From Brachynemurus nebulosus (taxonomy: Eukaryota > Arthropoda > Insecta > Neuroptera > Myrmeleontidae), in NCBI GenBank assembly GCA_035578155.1, contig JAPWDM010000001.1, positions 620,001-684,000 on the forward strand: 64,000 nucleotides of DNA, read 5' to 3'. The notes below the pieces were generated by a model. That model had not been told where the DNA came from and searched no databases. It worked only from the letters and a program-made list of their open reading frames with translations. This document shows positions 1-11,222 of the stretch, in pieces (position 1 is the stretch's first letter; each line of letters begins with the position of its first letter). The position numbers and the translations under genes were made by a program.

Positions 1-262
1 CAATAAATGAAATAAGAAATAAGAAGTAAGAGATAATGGGTGTTCGCCATCGAGTGACGTTGAATGAAACTAACTTAACTGCTTATAGGTATATGTAGGT
101 ATTTTTGTACATCGAAATTCGTGATTCTTTTTTTGTCACTAAGTGACAATAAAAGTCGTCAAAAATACCTACATATACCTATGAACAGTTACGTTAAAGT
201 TTTATTCAACATCACTCGATGGCGAACACCCATTATTTCTTATTTCTTATTTCATTCATTGT
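1..262. repeat. Foldback (inverted-repeat) element, cut by window edge
   Basis: Bases 1-105 and about 161-260 are near-perfect reverse complements, separated by a spacer of about 55 bp. The arms share the motifs ATGGGTGTTCGCCATCGAGT and TATAGGTATATGTAGGTATT. The left arm reaches base 1, so the outer end and any target duplication cannot be seen. It is a non-coding foldback MITE by structure and its superfamily is unknown. The short frames running through it are mirror images of the palindrome and not genes. Confidence 0.75.
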
Positions 263-1361
263 GTGAAAACCATAATTTCTTAGGAACGTCGCGTCGTAAG
301 TCCTGAAGATTTTTGAATACAAACTAAAAGAAAATGAAATTAAGAAATCTATATCTACATTTTTATTTTTATTATGATTATGGTATATCCTTATTTCAGT
401 TTCAATTTTAGGCTTTTGTAGACATCTGTAAGTTCGTAATAAAGTGCCTGTCTCTTCTACTTCTCTGTCTCTTTTATTTTTGCCCATTAATTAGACAATC
501 CAACCCTTTAAAACTGATTTGAGTAGTAGATCATATCTTACATAAACATTTAAGGACACTTTCTTATTTCAGCAATAAATTATTTCCCATAAAAAATAAT
601 TTAAAAGGAATTGTGTCTCCATACTGTTACTACATTAGTTAAGTAAGCTGATTTTTATAGTAAAACTTGATAGATTCAATTTCAAATACAGATTATAATA
701 AAAAGTTTATATGTAAATTTTATTGAAAACATTTTCATGCATCGAAATAATAGAAAAATCAATTGTTCCTCAGTAAAAACGAGCAAATATTTGAAAATTT
801 TTGTTTCATCCAGAGCTAGCAAGAACCGTGTCACTGTCTGTCTGTTCCTTGCGCATTGGTGCAAAATTCAAAACACGTTCAGAGTATTATTATACTTGTG
901 GGGCAAATTTCCGACTGGGACGCGTATGCTAGGTTCCTATATATTTTATATATTACATATACGTACGAACACGATGCAAAGTTTTTTTTTTACTAGTATT
1001 GTAGCTAAAGTGGGGTGAAGAGCTTATTTATCTAATATTAACGTAAATAATGTAGTTAGGTATACTTAAATTTTAAATTTTACTTGCTAAAACAGCTTAA
1101 AATTTAAAATAACAAGAATAAGGATTATAAAGTTTAATATTTGATTTATTTAATTATTCATTGAATTATTGAACAATGTTGTACTATATTTTATACATTA
1201 AAATCACGAGAATGATAATAAGTCTTCTACTACGAAAAATATACTTTGGAAAACCTAATTTTCAATAGGGTAAATTATTATCTCACTTTTTTATTATTCG
1301 GAATCATAAAGATACAATTCCAGTAAAAAATAAAAAATAAAAATATACATGCTTTCATAAA
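263..1361. other. AT-rich intronic DNA, nothing recognised
   Basis: Low-complexity AT-rich sequence lying inside the intron upstream of the first visible exon. No exon-like frame with flanking splice signals, tRNA fold or clear repeat boundary was seen. Confidence 0.5.
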
Positions 1362-2108
1362 TTTTTTGAGATAGAACCGCTATAACCTTATTAGTTTTGA
1401 TATAGAACGACTACTTTTGATACAGAACCGTTGCGACCTGGCTACTTTTGGTATTGATCCATTATGATCTTACTACTTTTGGTACAGAACAGTTGTGACT
1501 TGACTCCAGTCAGTACTACAGCTGTAACCTACTACTTTTGGTACAGAAATATTGTGACTTTACTATTTTTCGTATAGAACTACCGTGGCTTTTCTACTTC
1601 TGATACACAACCACTGAAGTCCTATTACTTTTGGTATAGAACCACTGTAACTTTACTACTTTTGGTATAGAACCAGTGTAAGTGTAACCTTACTACTTAC
1701 TGCTTTTTCTATAGAACTGCTGTAATCTTACTACTTTTGGTACAAAACCGCTGCTACCCTACTACTTTTCGTACAGAATCGCTGTAATCTTACTACTTAC
1801 TACTTTTGTATAGAACTGCTGTAATCTTATTAGTTTCGGTACAGAATCGCTGTGACCTTACTACTTTTAGTATAGAACTGCTGTAACTCTACTACTTTTC
1901 GTACAGAATCGCTGTAGCCGTACTACTTACTATTTGTTGTATAGAATTGCTGTTACTTTACTACTTTTGATATAGAACCGTTGTAGCCTAACTAATATCC
2001 GTCCGGAATCGCTGTAACCTTACTACTTACTACTTTTGGTATAGAGCTGCTGTGATTTTACTACTTTTGGTACAGAACCATTGACCCATTGTGATCTTAC
2101 TATTTTTG
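1362..2108. repeat. ~31-bp minisatellite array, left part
   Basis: A degenerate tandem array whose unit reads approximately TTACTACTTTTGGTATAGAA followed by CCGCTGTAACC, about 31 bp. Units vary by substitution (GGTACAG for GGTATAG, GTGACC for GTAACC), and several carry a 7-bp TACTTAC expansion. The array is interrupted at 2109-2580 by a transposon and resumes near 2610. The unit is not a multiple of three and contains stops, so it is non-coding. Confidence 0.85.
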
Positions 2109-2110
2109 TA

Positions 2111-2578
2111 TTTTAGAAACAAAAAAATTTTAAATAGGTAACGAATTTTTAGTAATTTTGACACGTTATTTTTATCCTCTTTGTTTGACTTTTGGACGGG
2201 GTTTTTTAACAAGCCCATTTTCTAGATCTTCTGAAAATTTTCAAAAAATTTTCAAAATCTTTGTTTTTATTTGTTTACGCTTTACATAATTTTGATAATT
2301 ATATTGTCAAAATTATTTTTTAATATAATTTTTCATAAATACCTTATAATATTTCATTCATAACCTTTTGAAATTTAATAATAACATAACTTTTGATGTT
2401 TGTCAATTTTTCCTTGATTGACGCGTTTCTTTGGTGTTCACTTTCTGATGATGTATGCTGAAGCATTCGAAACTAGTAAAACTTTGACTTTTCATTTTTG
2501 ATTCGTCTATGGTTTGGTATATTTTATATTTTTTACGGGTTTGTCGTTTACCTATTTAAAACTTTTTTGTTTCTAAAA
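2111..2578. mobile_element. TA-flanked MITE inserted in the minisatellite
   Basis: A 468-bp element with terminal inverted repeats of about 33 bp: the left end starts TTTTAGAAACAAAAAAATTT and the right end closes with the complement, GTTTCTAAAA. It is flanked on both sides by TA (2109-2110 and 2579-2580), the target duplication typical of Tc1/mariner-type transposases. No transposase frame is present. It splits the tandem array, so it arrived after the array had formed. Confidence 0.8.
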
Positions 2579-2609
2579 TAGGCAATTTTTCCTCGCAGTT
2601 GGATTTCTT

Positions 2610-3125
2610 GATTTTTAGTTTACTATTTTTAGTTTAGAACTGCTGTAACCTTACTGTTTTTGGTGTATGTAGAACCACGGTAGGCCTGTTACGTTTGATA
2701 GGGAACTATTGGAACTATTTAATACTTCTAATTCAGAACCGTTGCAGTCTTATTAGTTTTGATATAGAACTGCTGTCATCTTATGTTGTTTGGTACAGGA
2801 CCGCTGTAACCTTACTACTTTTGGTATAGAACGGCTGTAACTTTACTACTTTTGGTATAGAACCGCTGTAACCTTTCTACTTACTGCTTTTTGTTTAGAA
2901 CTGCTGTCATCTTACTACTTTTGGTACAGAACCGTTGTGACCTTGCTACTTACTGCTTTAGAACCGCTATAACCCTACTACTTTTCACATAGAATTGCTG
3001 TAACCTTACTACTTTTTGTATAGAACTGCTGTAATATTACTATTTTTGATAAAGGACCGCTGTAAGCTTACTACTTTTGAGAGAGAACCGCTGTATCCTT
3101 AATACTTTTGGTATAAAACTACAAC
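2610..3125. repeat. ~31-bp minisatellite array, right part
   Basis: The same degenerate ~31-bp unit as before the MITE. Repeated TAGAACCGCTGTAACC and TACTACTTTTGGTATAGAAC blocks run to about 3125, where the array fades out at TTTTGGTATAAAACTAC. Confidence 0.85.
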
Positions 3126-4367
3126 TGTTTGATAAAATTCTCCAAAACAGGGAGTAATTTTCGAGTAACTGAATTTTTAATATGTTTACCTTCATTACTA
3201 TCATGAAATTTTCCATACATTTTATAAAACAATGATTTGTGTTCTCCATATCACCATAGTCTGTAATATCGATACATACGATTGTATATACAGCATACAT
3301 ACAATAATGTAAAGCACTGGCGATCTACCAACCAAATGGCTGATTAACAATTAACAATCTAAATAGAATAACAACGTTACTGAAATAATACATTTTTTGT
3401 TATTTATCCCTTTATATATTATTCAATAGGTTTATAGTTCCATAAATATACCAATATAAAATATAGTGTCCAAAAATAGCTGTAGGTATAGATAAAATAG
3501 TGCACCTGTTAAATTTTAATTATAGTTAAGCCCTGATCACATCAGGCCATTTTAGCGAATAAATTAAAGTTAGCAAAATAATGATGTGAGTGCCGTCTGT
3601 GTTGCAATTTTAACGACCAGCAGTGTATTAATGTTGGCATACAAAGAAAATAATATAATTTTTTTATTAATACAGTTGAACAGATATTGTAATGTCAATA
3701 AACTGCCGTACCTGATGAAAAATTAATTTTAAGCAATTGTAAATCTTATTAATAGAACCCTTGTATGATGTAATATTGGTATATACACGCATATATACGT
3801 GTTATGTAGATCAGTAGGTATATGAGATACCTCAAGATGAAATGGAAATTTCATTTGTTTATTTCAGATGGCTTCTTTCATGTTCCTGTTTCTATGTCTG
3901 TAAAAACGCTCTATAAGATATTGAATATTATATTTCAGTATGTGTATCTATACAAATTTTTTTCATATATTCATATGTATTATCGAATACATTTCTTTTT
4001 CTTCTTTTTTCACATCAAAGTGTAAGAAGAATTTTATTATATGATGTTGCTTAAAGCATATAGTATTCTTTATAATAATAATAAAAAGAATATTTTTCGC
4101 CATCGTCTTTTTTTGGGTGCTTAGGGTGTCTTTCGTGGCCCTAAGATGATGATTTTTTTATGAAACCAGTACAAAAAAATAAAGAGTAATATGACAAAAA
4201 AAAAACATGGGAACTGTCTTAAACTTCAGGTATTTTAGTACAAAACTATCACTTTGTGATATTAGGAAATCAAATTGATGTCCACCCATCATCTGTAGGT
4301 TGAATTCGAATTTCACAAATACTCTTACGTTTTACTCGCTCTCGTAAAAATGTTAAAATTGTTAAGG
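3126..4367. other. AT-rich intronic DNA, nothing firm
   Basis: Intronic sequence without a supported gene. A short segment near 3540-3600 (TAGCGAAT, then AAAATAATGATGTGA) resembles one near 48420-48460 in intron 3 of the visible gene, so it is probably another dispersed repeat whose limits I cannot set. Confidence 0.4.
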
Positions 4368-4473
4368 GACTAAATTATGACTTTTGATTCCGTGTGTAAA
4401 GTTTATTGCGAGAGGGCCTGTAAAGGCCCGAGGGCAACAATTCACATCAAGAATCAAAAGAAACACTTTAGTC
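4368..4473. repeat. Short foldback repeat
   Basis: An inverted repeat with ends GACTAAATTATGACTTTTGATTC and its imperfect complement ending in CTTTAGTC. A CG-rich centre contains GGGCCTGTAAAGGCCC. Related sequence recurs near 12610-12680 inside the hAT element, suggesting a dispersed family. Confidence 0.5.
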
Positions 4474-4790
4474 GCGTGGCGTATATATTATTTTTTGTAA
4501 TTTCCAATAATTTAGAATTGGGCATTTTACTGTGGTCGTAAAGAAAGCTACTTTCATTTTTAAATGATTATTTGAGTAATGAGAGTACCAAATATTCCGA
4601 TTTTACAAATAGTATCGCTCAAAATTATGAAAATTTTATTTTTAAAAAATTACAAAATTTACGTTAATGATGACGTAATCAGAAACAAAAATTTGAAATG
4701 GCATACGTCACCACTCAGTATTTATTAAAATGTAACTGTAGTAACCGTAATAACAAAATAGTTGCCATTATATTTCTCACATTTTATCTA

Positions 4791-5240
4791 TTGCGATCTG
4801 TCGAATGGCGGTATGACATCTGGTGTTGAAAAATCAGACTATTCTTAAAGTGCATTTGTTGAAATGTCATTTATGAGCTGAATTTTGTAAATCTGAAAAT
4901 ACATACAATTGATTTGACTTTTCCATTCACTTACAATTCTCCAGTTATTTTATGACGTTTGCTATTTAAATTTGATGTTTGTATACTCGAAATTGCAATA
5001 TTCATTAACTCATTCATCCATTTTTTCATATTTTTACCACATTTTAATTTTTACAGATGTAAAATTTTCTCTCCTTCAACAAAATCTCGTTGTTTTGGAC
5101 TTGTGTCAACCTAAATACAAACAGTTCTAATATTTATCATTTTTTCTTAATATAGCACTGGTTACTATATATGAAACTAATGTTAATGCACTTTTTTGTC
5201 AGCCATTTTTTTGAAGCTCCTCCTTTTGGACAGTCCCCAA
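4791..5240 (+). mobile_element. 450-bp TA-flanked MITE, copy 1
   Basis: The element begins TTGCGATCTGTCG and ends GGACAGTCCCCAA, an imperfect terminal inverted repeat, with TA at 4789-4790 and 5241-5242. Almost the same sequence occurs in inverse orientation at 8695-9144 with the same length of about 450 bp. The TA duplication and lack of a transposase make it a non-autonomous Tc1/mariner-type element. A 65-codon frame overlapping its right end has no recognisable protein character. Confidence 0.8.
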
Positions 5241-5242
5241 TA

Positions 5243-6080
5243 TTTCATTGCGTTTTATGTTATTTTGCGTATAATATATTAACAACGGTAGTCAGATTTA
5301 TAAAAGCTGATAATTATAATCTTTCGCGAATTGATCCTTTAATGGTAGATTTTAATTTTAAAATTTAAAAATATAAAAACTTTTGTGTATGTATAAATAA
5401 CGTATTATGTTTTTAATATTTTTTTTAAAAATAGATAACATACATGACACTTATGGAAATAATTTTTATTTTTATTTTTAAGACAGCCGTATGGTGAAGA
5501 TGTTATAGGATATGTGTCACTGACAGTGAGGAAAATTACACGTCGTTACTGTAAAATCTGTCCTGAACCTACAATTTATGCTAAATCTTGTTCATTTTGG
5601 GTCGAGAAATAAATAACATGCAACAAGTAACTGATTAAATATAAAATGTTATACAATAAATTACTGAAAAAAATGATACTTGGGAGAGTGATTGAAATTT
5701 TTTTTAAATTTTGGCAATGCAATTTGATCCAATGCCATGTGATTTAAAGTTATCGAATCTTATTCTTATCTGTCGTATTCATTTCAAAAATAAAATTCTG
5801 AAAAAATGACAACAAAATACTTATACAAACAATGCTTACTATAATATGGGCCATTTGACAATGCTGAGCGGTGGCGTCATGTTTTTCCATGTAAAGAAAT
5901 GCTACTGTTTTAGCGGGAAATTTTTAGCACATATAAAAAGACATTTTTTTGCCTATTATCGATGAGTTTTTTTAAAAAAAAAAAGTATTTCGAACATCAT
6001 ATTAGAGGTACACGAATAATTTAGAATAATTTTTAAAAGATTGTCAACTACCCAATTATAAAAACTGCAAAAAAGTTTAT
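5243..6080. other. AT-rich spacer, nothing recognised
   Basis: Sequence between two mobile elements. No gene, RNA or bounded repeat could be supported. Confidence 0.45.
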
Positions 6081-6715
6081 TTAAATGTCATTTATATTGT
6101 GTGAAATAATATTACATTAAATATACTGTGGACAAATCAATCAAATTAGACAAAGCAATATAACTCTTCGTCTTTATCTACAGGCTTGAATTTATTTTAC
6201 ATATCTACTAGCATTTACCCGCCCGTGGCTTCGTTCGCGTGGTGTTTCAAATTATGATATCATGTTAATAATCTGTATAGAGTAGACTGACATTGCGTCA
6301 TAATTAAGAATTTTTATTTACTTGGGGAGTTTTCCCACTGAAATAGAATGTTTTTCTGGGTTAAAAAGTAGTTTATAACCATCTTTGTTTCCCAAGCTAT
6401 CCCTCTGCAAAGATTTAAACTGATTAGTTAAGCTACTGAAGCTGCAAGCAAGACAAACAAACAAATAAAAAAACTCACTTTTGCATTTATAATATTATAG
6501 TAAGGATTTTAAATAAATAATTGATTTGTCACCAATCAGCAAGCGAAATTTAATTTAAATTAAATATTGTTGCTAGATAATGAATTACATATTAAAATAA
6601 TAAACAAAGTCAAGCTTGTAGATAAAGACAAATAGTTATATTGTATTATCCAATTTGATTGAATTGTTCAGAGTGTGCTTGATGTAATATTATTTCGCAC
6701 AATTTAAATGGCATT
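6081..6715. mobile_element. Long-TIR palindromic element
   Basis: Outer arms of roughly 110 bp (about 6081-6198 and 6608-6715) are inverted copies of one another. Both carry TATTACAT, AATATAACT and TTTATCTACA. A related copy is found split in the nested hAT at about 12709-12750 and 14302-14400. The interior here is occupied by a second repeat (6203-6508). It is non-coding and its superfamily is unresolved. Confidence 0.65.
6203..6508 (+). repeat. Dispersed SINE/retro-like repeat inside the palindrome
   Basis: This begins CTACTAGCATTTACCCGCCC and GTGGCTTCGTTCGCGTGG, and ends with AACAAACAAATAAAAA followed by TTTATAATATTATAGTAAGG. From memory, this pair of end motifs is common in dispersed repeats of many insects, but I cannot assign the class without a library search. 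It sits as the spacer between the palindrome arms, so it probably inserted there. Confidence 0.4.
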
Positions 6716-7751
6716 AATAAAAAATAAATATAGTTTTAAAGGTAAATTATGTTATTAATGAAAAATTTTTTATTGAAAACTATAAATCAAGAATAATTTT
6801 ATTTAATTTATCTTTTAACTTGGCCATCTTTAATATAAACTTACTTTCCCTCTTTTCTTCGCTTCGCTATTAATGTTCTTCGTTATGTAAACAGGTAATA
6901 ATAACATTCTACCCCTCTGATATTTACGGAAAACTCTCCTAATTTCATTGAAGCTATCAACATATATCTGTTACCGTTTACAGTTCCCCAGACTGGAAAT
7001 ATTATCTAAGACAGGATCATATATTCCATTTATATGTAAAATCCTTTTCTTTTAAATAAAAGTTTTCACGATTTGTGATATATTTAAAGTTACTAGATAC
7101 ATGCTGGAGTTAACATTCAACACAGATAAAATATTGTTAGCAATCAAAAATAAATTTGTAAAAACGAATTCTAATATCACGGAAAGTAATAGAGTTGACA
7201 AATATCAAAATTATAAATCAAAAATCTCATTTTTCATAAATCACGATACGGAAAAATCTTGTTCAAAGTCAAAAATATTTATTTATTTATATATACATGT
7301 ATTCAATTTTATTTATTTTATACAGCTGTCTCTATTATTTTGAAAAAGAAATGAAAATTATTAACAGATAAAAAATATTTATATATTAAATTTGTAAGAA
7401 GACAAGATGACCACAATCAGCTTCAAAAGCTTGGGAGCCCAGTGAAAATTTTTATAGAGTTATAATAAATGAACCACTCTCAAAACGATTGTTCAAAAAT
7501 CAAAAATTTCGTTCATTTTTTTTTTTTCACTCAATAAAAAAATTTCAGTCTTTGTACAGAAAAATCGTTTTGATAGTGTATATCAAAATTATAATAATAA
7601 TAAAAAAATCGTTATAGCTTCAATGATTAAAAAAATTAGGTACAATATAATAAAGAAAATATTTACAAAAGTAATCTTGCAAAAATATCAGACCAAGACT
7701 CTTAAATTTTTTTATATCAGTTCTCTAATTACTTATTTACTTATATAACAT
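6716..7751. other. AT-rich intronic DNA, nothing recognised
   Basis: Low-complexity intron. A frame of about 80 codons at 7101-7343 shows no domain, splice context or codon bias that would separate it from chance. Confidence 0.45.
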
Positions 7752-8262
7752 ATAGTCGTCACTCGACATATAGACGTTTCAGGTTATGAACATGTATATG
7801 TAGTTTCACTCGTCATAAAGAGAAACCATACGTATGTACCCAAGGACATATATCACATACATCCACTGTGGTAGTGTGACAATGCATACATACGTATAAC
7901 ATATGTCGAGTGAAACTGCAAGTACCTATAACTTCAAACGTCTGTAAAGCAGAGTTTACATTGGTAGAGTAAACGGTAGAGAAGATAAGTAATAACCATC
8001 TAAGTTACTTATGTGAACGTAACTGGTAATGTAAAGTAGATCACAGCTTGGTATAGTTACTCTATAACTCGCTTTCTCCCACTACCGACTTATTCTACTC
8101 TACTTATGATCATACCGTGTAAACTGGTATTAAGATTATATAGTTGCGTTAGTTAAGAAGTTTTTTGTATGTAGACAATATTCTACCAAAACGACCAGAG
8201 TAAAGTACTTTACCATTTTCTCTACCAGTGTAAACTGAGCTTTAGTCAAGTGACGGCTACAC
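7752..8262. repeat. Palindromic MITE interrupted by a nested insertion
   Basis: The left arm (TAGTCGTCACTCGAC, AGACGTTT, GTAGTTTCACTCG) is mirrored at the right by CGAGTGAAACTGC, AAACGTCT and GTCAAGTGACGGC. The right arm is broken between CGTCTG and GTCAAG by the 296-bp element at 7947-8242. A (TA)n tract abuts the right end. Confidence 0.65.
7947..8242. mobile_element. Nested 296-bp TA-flanked MITE
   Basis: Ends read AAGCAGAGTTTACATTGGTA on the left and the complement, TACCAGTGTAAACTGAGCTT, on the right, flanked by TA at 7945-7946 and 8243-8244. Removing it restores the continuity of the enclosing palindrome arm, which supports the exact boundaries. It is non-coding and Tc1/mariner-like by target duplication. 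Confidence 0.8.
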
Positions 8263-8263
8263 C

Positions 8264-8334
<71 letters not shown>
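8264..8334. repeat. (TA)n microsatellite
   Basis: An almost pure TA dinucleotide run of about 70 bp with one TACATA interruption near the left end. Confidence 0.95.
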
Positions 8335-8336
<2 letters not shown>

Positions 8337-8694
8337 TGGTGTTGAACCTTTTTAACTAAATGAGCGATTTTTAGCGAATTACCGTTATGAAAATTCAGCA
8401 ATTTTTATAATTTATTCGGCGAACTATTCTCCTATATAAATCAAATTTTTTTCAGTCTATATAATATTATATTTGATTACATATGTAAATACGTAGTCAA
8501 ATACACTTCATTCACTTCTTGATACAAATTATTCTAATCTTACGAAATTTTTAAGAAACTAAAAACATGAATCCTAGGCTTGCACACCTGCTACCCCCCA
8601 CGAAAATCATCTGACACGAAAAGGATACAATTTCTTAAATGACATAGCTTGCTAAGAGTTACTTTTTCAAAATTTTAAAATAATTACCTTTTTA

Positions 8695-9144
8695 TTGGGA
8701 ACTGACCAAAAGGAGGAGCTTCAAAAAAATGGCTGACAAAAAAGTGCATTAATATTAGTTTCATATATAGTAACCAGTGCTATATTAAGAAAAAATGATA
8801 AATATTAGAACTGTTTGTATTTAGGTTGACACAAGTCCAAAACTAAGAGATTTTGTTGAAGGAGAGAAAATTTTACATCTGTAAAAGTTAAAATGTGGTA
8901 AAAATATGAAAAAAGGGATGAATGAGTTAATGAATATTACAATTTAGAGTATACAAACATCAGATTTAAATAGCAAACGTCATAAAATAACTGGAGAATT
9001 GTAAATGAATGGAAAAGTCAAATCAATTGTATGTATTTTCAGATTTACAAAATTCAGCTCATAAATGACATTTCAACAAATGCACTTTAAGAATAGTCTG
9101 ATTTTTCAACACCAGATGTCATACCGCCGTTCGACAGATCCCAA
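8695..9144 (-). mobile_element. 450-bp TA-flanked MITE, copy 2 (inverted)
   Basis: The reverse complement of the element at 4791-5240. It begins TTGGGAACTGACCAAAAGG and ends CGACAGATCCCAA, with TA at 8693-8694 and 9145-9146. The two copies could pair as a 450-bp inverted repeat across a loop of about 3.5 kb. It is non-coding. Confidence 0.8.
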
Positions 9145-9623
9145 TAGTAAAATAAAAGTTACAGCAATCTAATTTTTTAGAAAGGAAAAAAAATAGAATA
9201 ACCGTTTACAGCAATCCAAAGATGAGCTTCAAATAAAAAATTATATCAAGTAAAAGAAAATATTGAAATCAATTATAAATTGCAAATTAATTAATTAAAA
9301 TTTAACATTGCTTGCACCTTTCAATATTTCCACTTCTCAAAATTGTATTGATTCATCCTGGCTGCTACTTGACTTTCATTGAACCAAATCAATTTAGCTA
9401 CTGCTATTTTTATTAATTTGATAATTTTACAAAAGAAAAAAATGCATAAACAGGACACTTCAAGACAATCAACAAAACACGAGATCAACTAAAAATCGCT
9501 CAGCGATTGATGGGTTCAACACTACTGCCATATATAATAAAATAATAGCTTTTTATCTAATTGCTTTTAATAAATAAATTACTGTTTTTGAAACAATAAT
9601 ATCATTTCTTTATTGAATAACAG

Positions 9624-9740
9624 ACGAGACTGTGTTGGACGTGACCCAAGAGCCAGAATTCGATGTTAGTGAACTCAGTTCAACTGGAAAACAGCTAGAA
9701 GTCGCATTGGGGGGTGCTGTGCATTTACAATGTCCAGCAG
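9624..9740 (+). CDS. Ig-superfamily protein, first visible exon (Ig1 N-half)
   Basis: The acceptor TTGAATAACAG precedes an open 117-bp exon, and the donor CAG|GTCAGT follows. Read with two leading bases completing a previous codon, it gives 38 residues plus a split glycine (phase 1 in, phase 1 out). It ends in a strand-B pattern, GGAVHLQCPA, whose cysteine (residue 36 counted from this exon) is the first half of an Ig disulfide. The other two frames are stopped or carry no such pattern. The preceding residues, including the signal peptide, must lie on exons upstream of the window. It is part of a secreted or membrane-anchored adhesion or recognition-type protein. I do not recognise the orthologue. 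Confidence 0.8.
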
Positions 9741-10469
9741 GTCAGTAAATAAAATAGCTTCTTTAAATAATAATTTATTTATAATATTATTACAAATAAT
9801 TATCAATTTCTTTTTCTATTAAAACATTTCTTTTGCCAATGGCAAAAGAATATATGTATAAAATACATGAATAGACAATAATAAAATTAGTTTTTGTTTT
9901 TCTTTTGACGCGCCACTGTTTTAAATGAAACTACGTAGAAAAAGAATTGATAATTTTTTTTAATTACATTTGAAACATTTAATTTGAAATGTTCAATCAA
10001 ATAAAGAGTAAATAATTTTTTGAACTTAATTAAGGTTTTTAATAAAAATTAAATGAATTTTCAGAATTATGACACTCACAATATTTTTTTTATCGAATTT
10101 TTTTTTACTTCCATTTTGTAACTCTTTAATATTAGATCATTAATCAAAACGAACATTTAATTAAAAAATTGAGTGGTGTTTTTTATTGCTTAAAAATATG
10201 AATGTTTTTTTTTTTATTTTGTGTATTTTAATCCTTTTAATAGAAATGTTTACTTAAGTTGAAACATAATATTTTAAAAATAATTCTTTCAACAGCTATT
10301 GCGGTAGTAGTTTCAAAAGGAGTTAACGCGTATAAGAGCCAATTTTTGGTGTTTATCAAATATCCAATTTCATATATAATGGACAATGACTTGGGTACCG
10401 AAGGCCAGACTGGGGATGAAAATTTGATTGTTGAAAATAGTGACAGTAATTCTAAAATATATAGAAGAA

Positions 10470-10900
10470 ATTGACTTCGATAGCCCACTGCAGTGAAAGC
10501 GAAACGATAGCGTACCGAGACGAAATACAGGCAAATAGCGAAACTCTGTCTAGTATGATTACGCGGTACATAGAGCTTGTGAAAAAACAGCCATGCTCTT
10601 GCGAAAGCGAGCTGAATGGTGCGCTCTGTTTTCATTTCACTTTCGCGCTCTATGTGATAGGCGTCAATAATAACCATTTCCATGGAAACGATTACACAGG
10701 CGAACCGAGCGAACCAGCGAAAATCTTTCGACACACTTCATGCAAACCGTCGACGAATTGATTTCGGTCCGTCCCGTTTCGCGAACTGTGTGTAACGTGC
10801 CATTCAAAAACATAATTGACCGAATTTCGCTACACTCTCCAATATTTCGTCTCTGTCTGCTTTCGTTTCGCAGTCGCTACAGTGTGCTACAGGAATCAAT
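10470..10900. mobile_element. TIR element with CG-rich inverted ends (tentative)
   Basis: Sequence at 10470-10545 (CACTGCAGTGAAAGCGAAAC, GAGACGAAATA) is mirrored at about 10820-10900 (TATTTCGTCTC, GTTTCGCAGTCGCTACAGTG). Similarity extends out to ATTGACTTC and GAATCAAT. The arms diverge by several substitutions and indels. No clean target duplication was found. Overlapping long frames on both strands (up to 165 codons on the minus strand, 10237-10734) arise from the CG-richer composition and show no protein family features. Confidence 0.5.
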
Positions 10901-10930
10901 GGTGCTGCCCTGTCCATTTATTTCTATCAA

Positions 10931-11222
10931 TATATCGTCGGGGATAGTGCAAATACGCGTAATTAGCATTGGATTATTCCGCGTATCTGACAAATGTAGC
11001 CAATTTAAAAATTCGCAGGCAATGAACGCAGGAACCTGATTAGCAGCTACCTCTTTCATAGATACTTTGTTCGACTAACTGGGAGCAAGGAATCGCCCAA
11101 TAAGAATACCGCAGATCTTACTGCCTGCAAGTGGCGATCCCGCGTATGTGGTTAGGTCTAATGTAGATACGCACTCTTTACCTATGGTATATACACGGAT
11201 TTGTACTATCCCCGACGATATA
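10931..11222. mobile_element. TIR element with TATATCGTCGGGGATAGT ends
   Basis: Terminal inverted repeats of about 30 bp: TATATCGTCGGGGATAGT on the left and ACTATCCCCGACGATATA on the right, with 27 or so matching positions. The interior of about 230 bp is non-coding. The TATA palindromic ends leave the target duplication ambiguous (TA or TATA). It lies directly beside the previous element, possibly a composite. Confidence 0.6.

Noticed and set aside
1362..3125. Tandem array considered as a CRISPR-like or protein-repeat array
   Set aside because: Units are contiguous without unique spacers, degenerate, about 31 bp and out of frame. It is a eukaryotic minisatellite.
4791..9144. Considered as a single 4.4-kb transposon with 450-bp terminal inverted repeats
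   Set aside because: Each arm has its own inverted termini and TA on both sides, so two separate MITE copies explain it better.
10237..10734. Longest open frame in the window (165 codons, minus strand)
   Set aside because: It overlaps a CG-richer inverted-repeat element, has open frames opposite it, shows no family motif or splice context, and is rich in hydrophobic codons expected from AT-rich noise.
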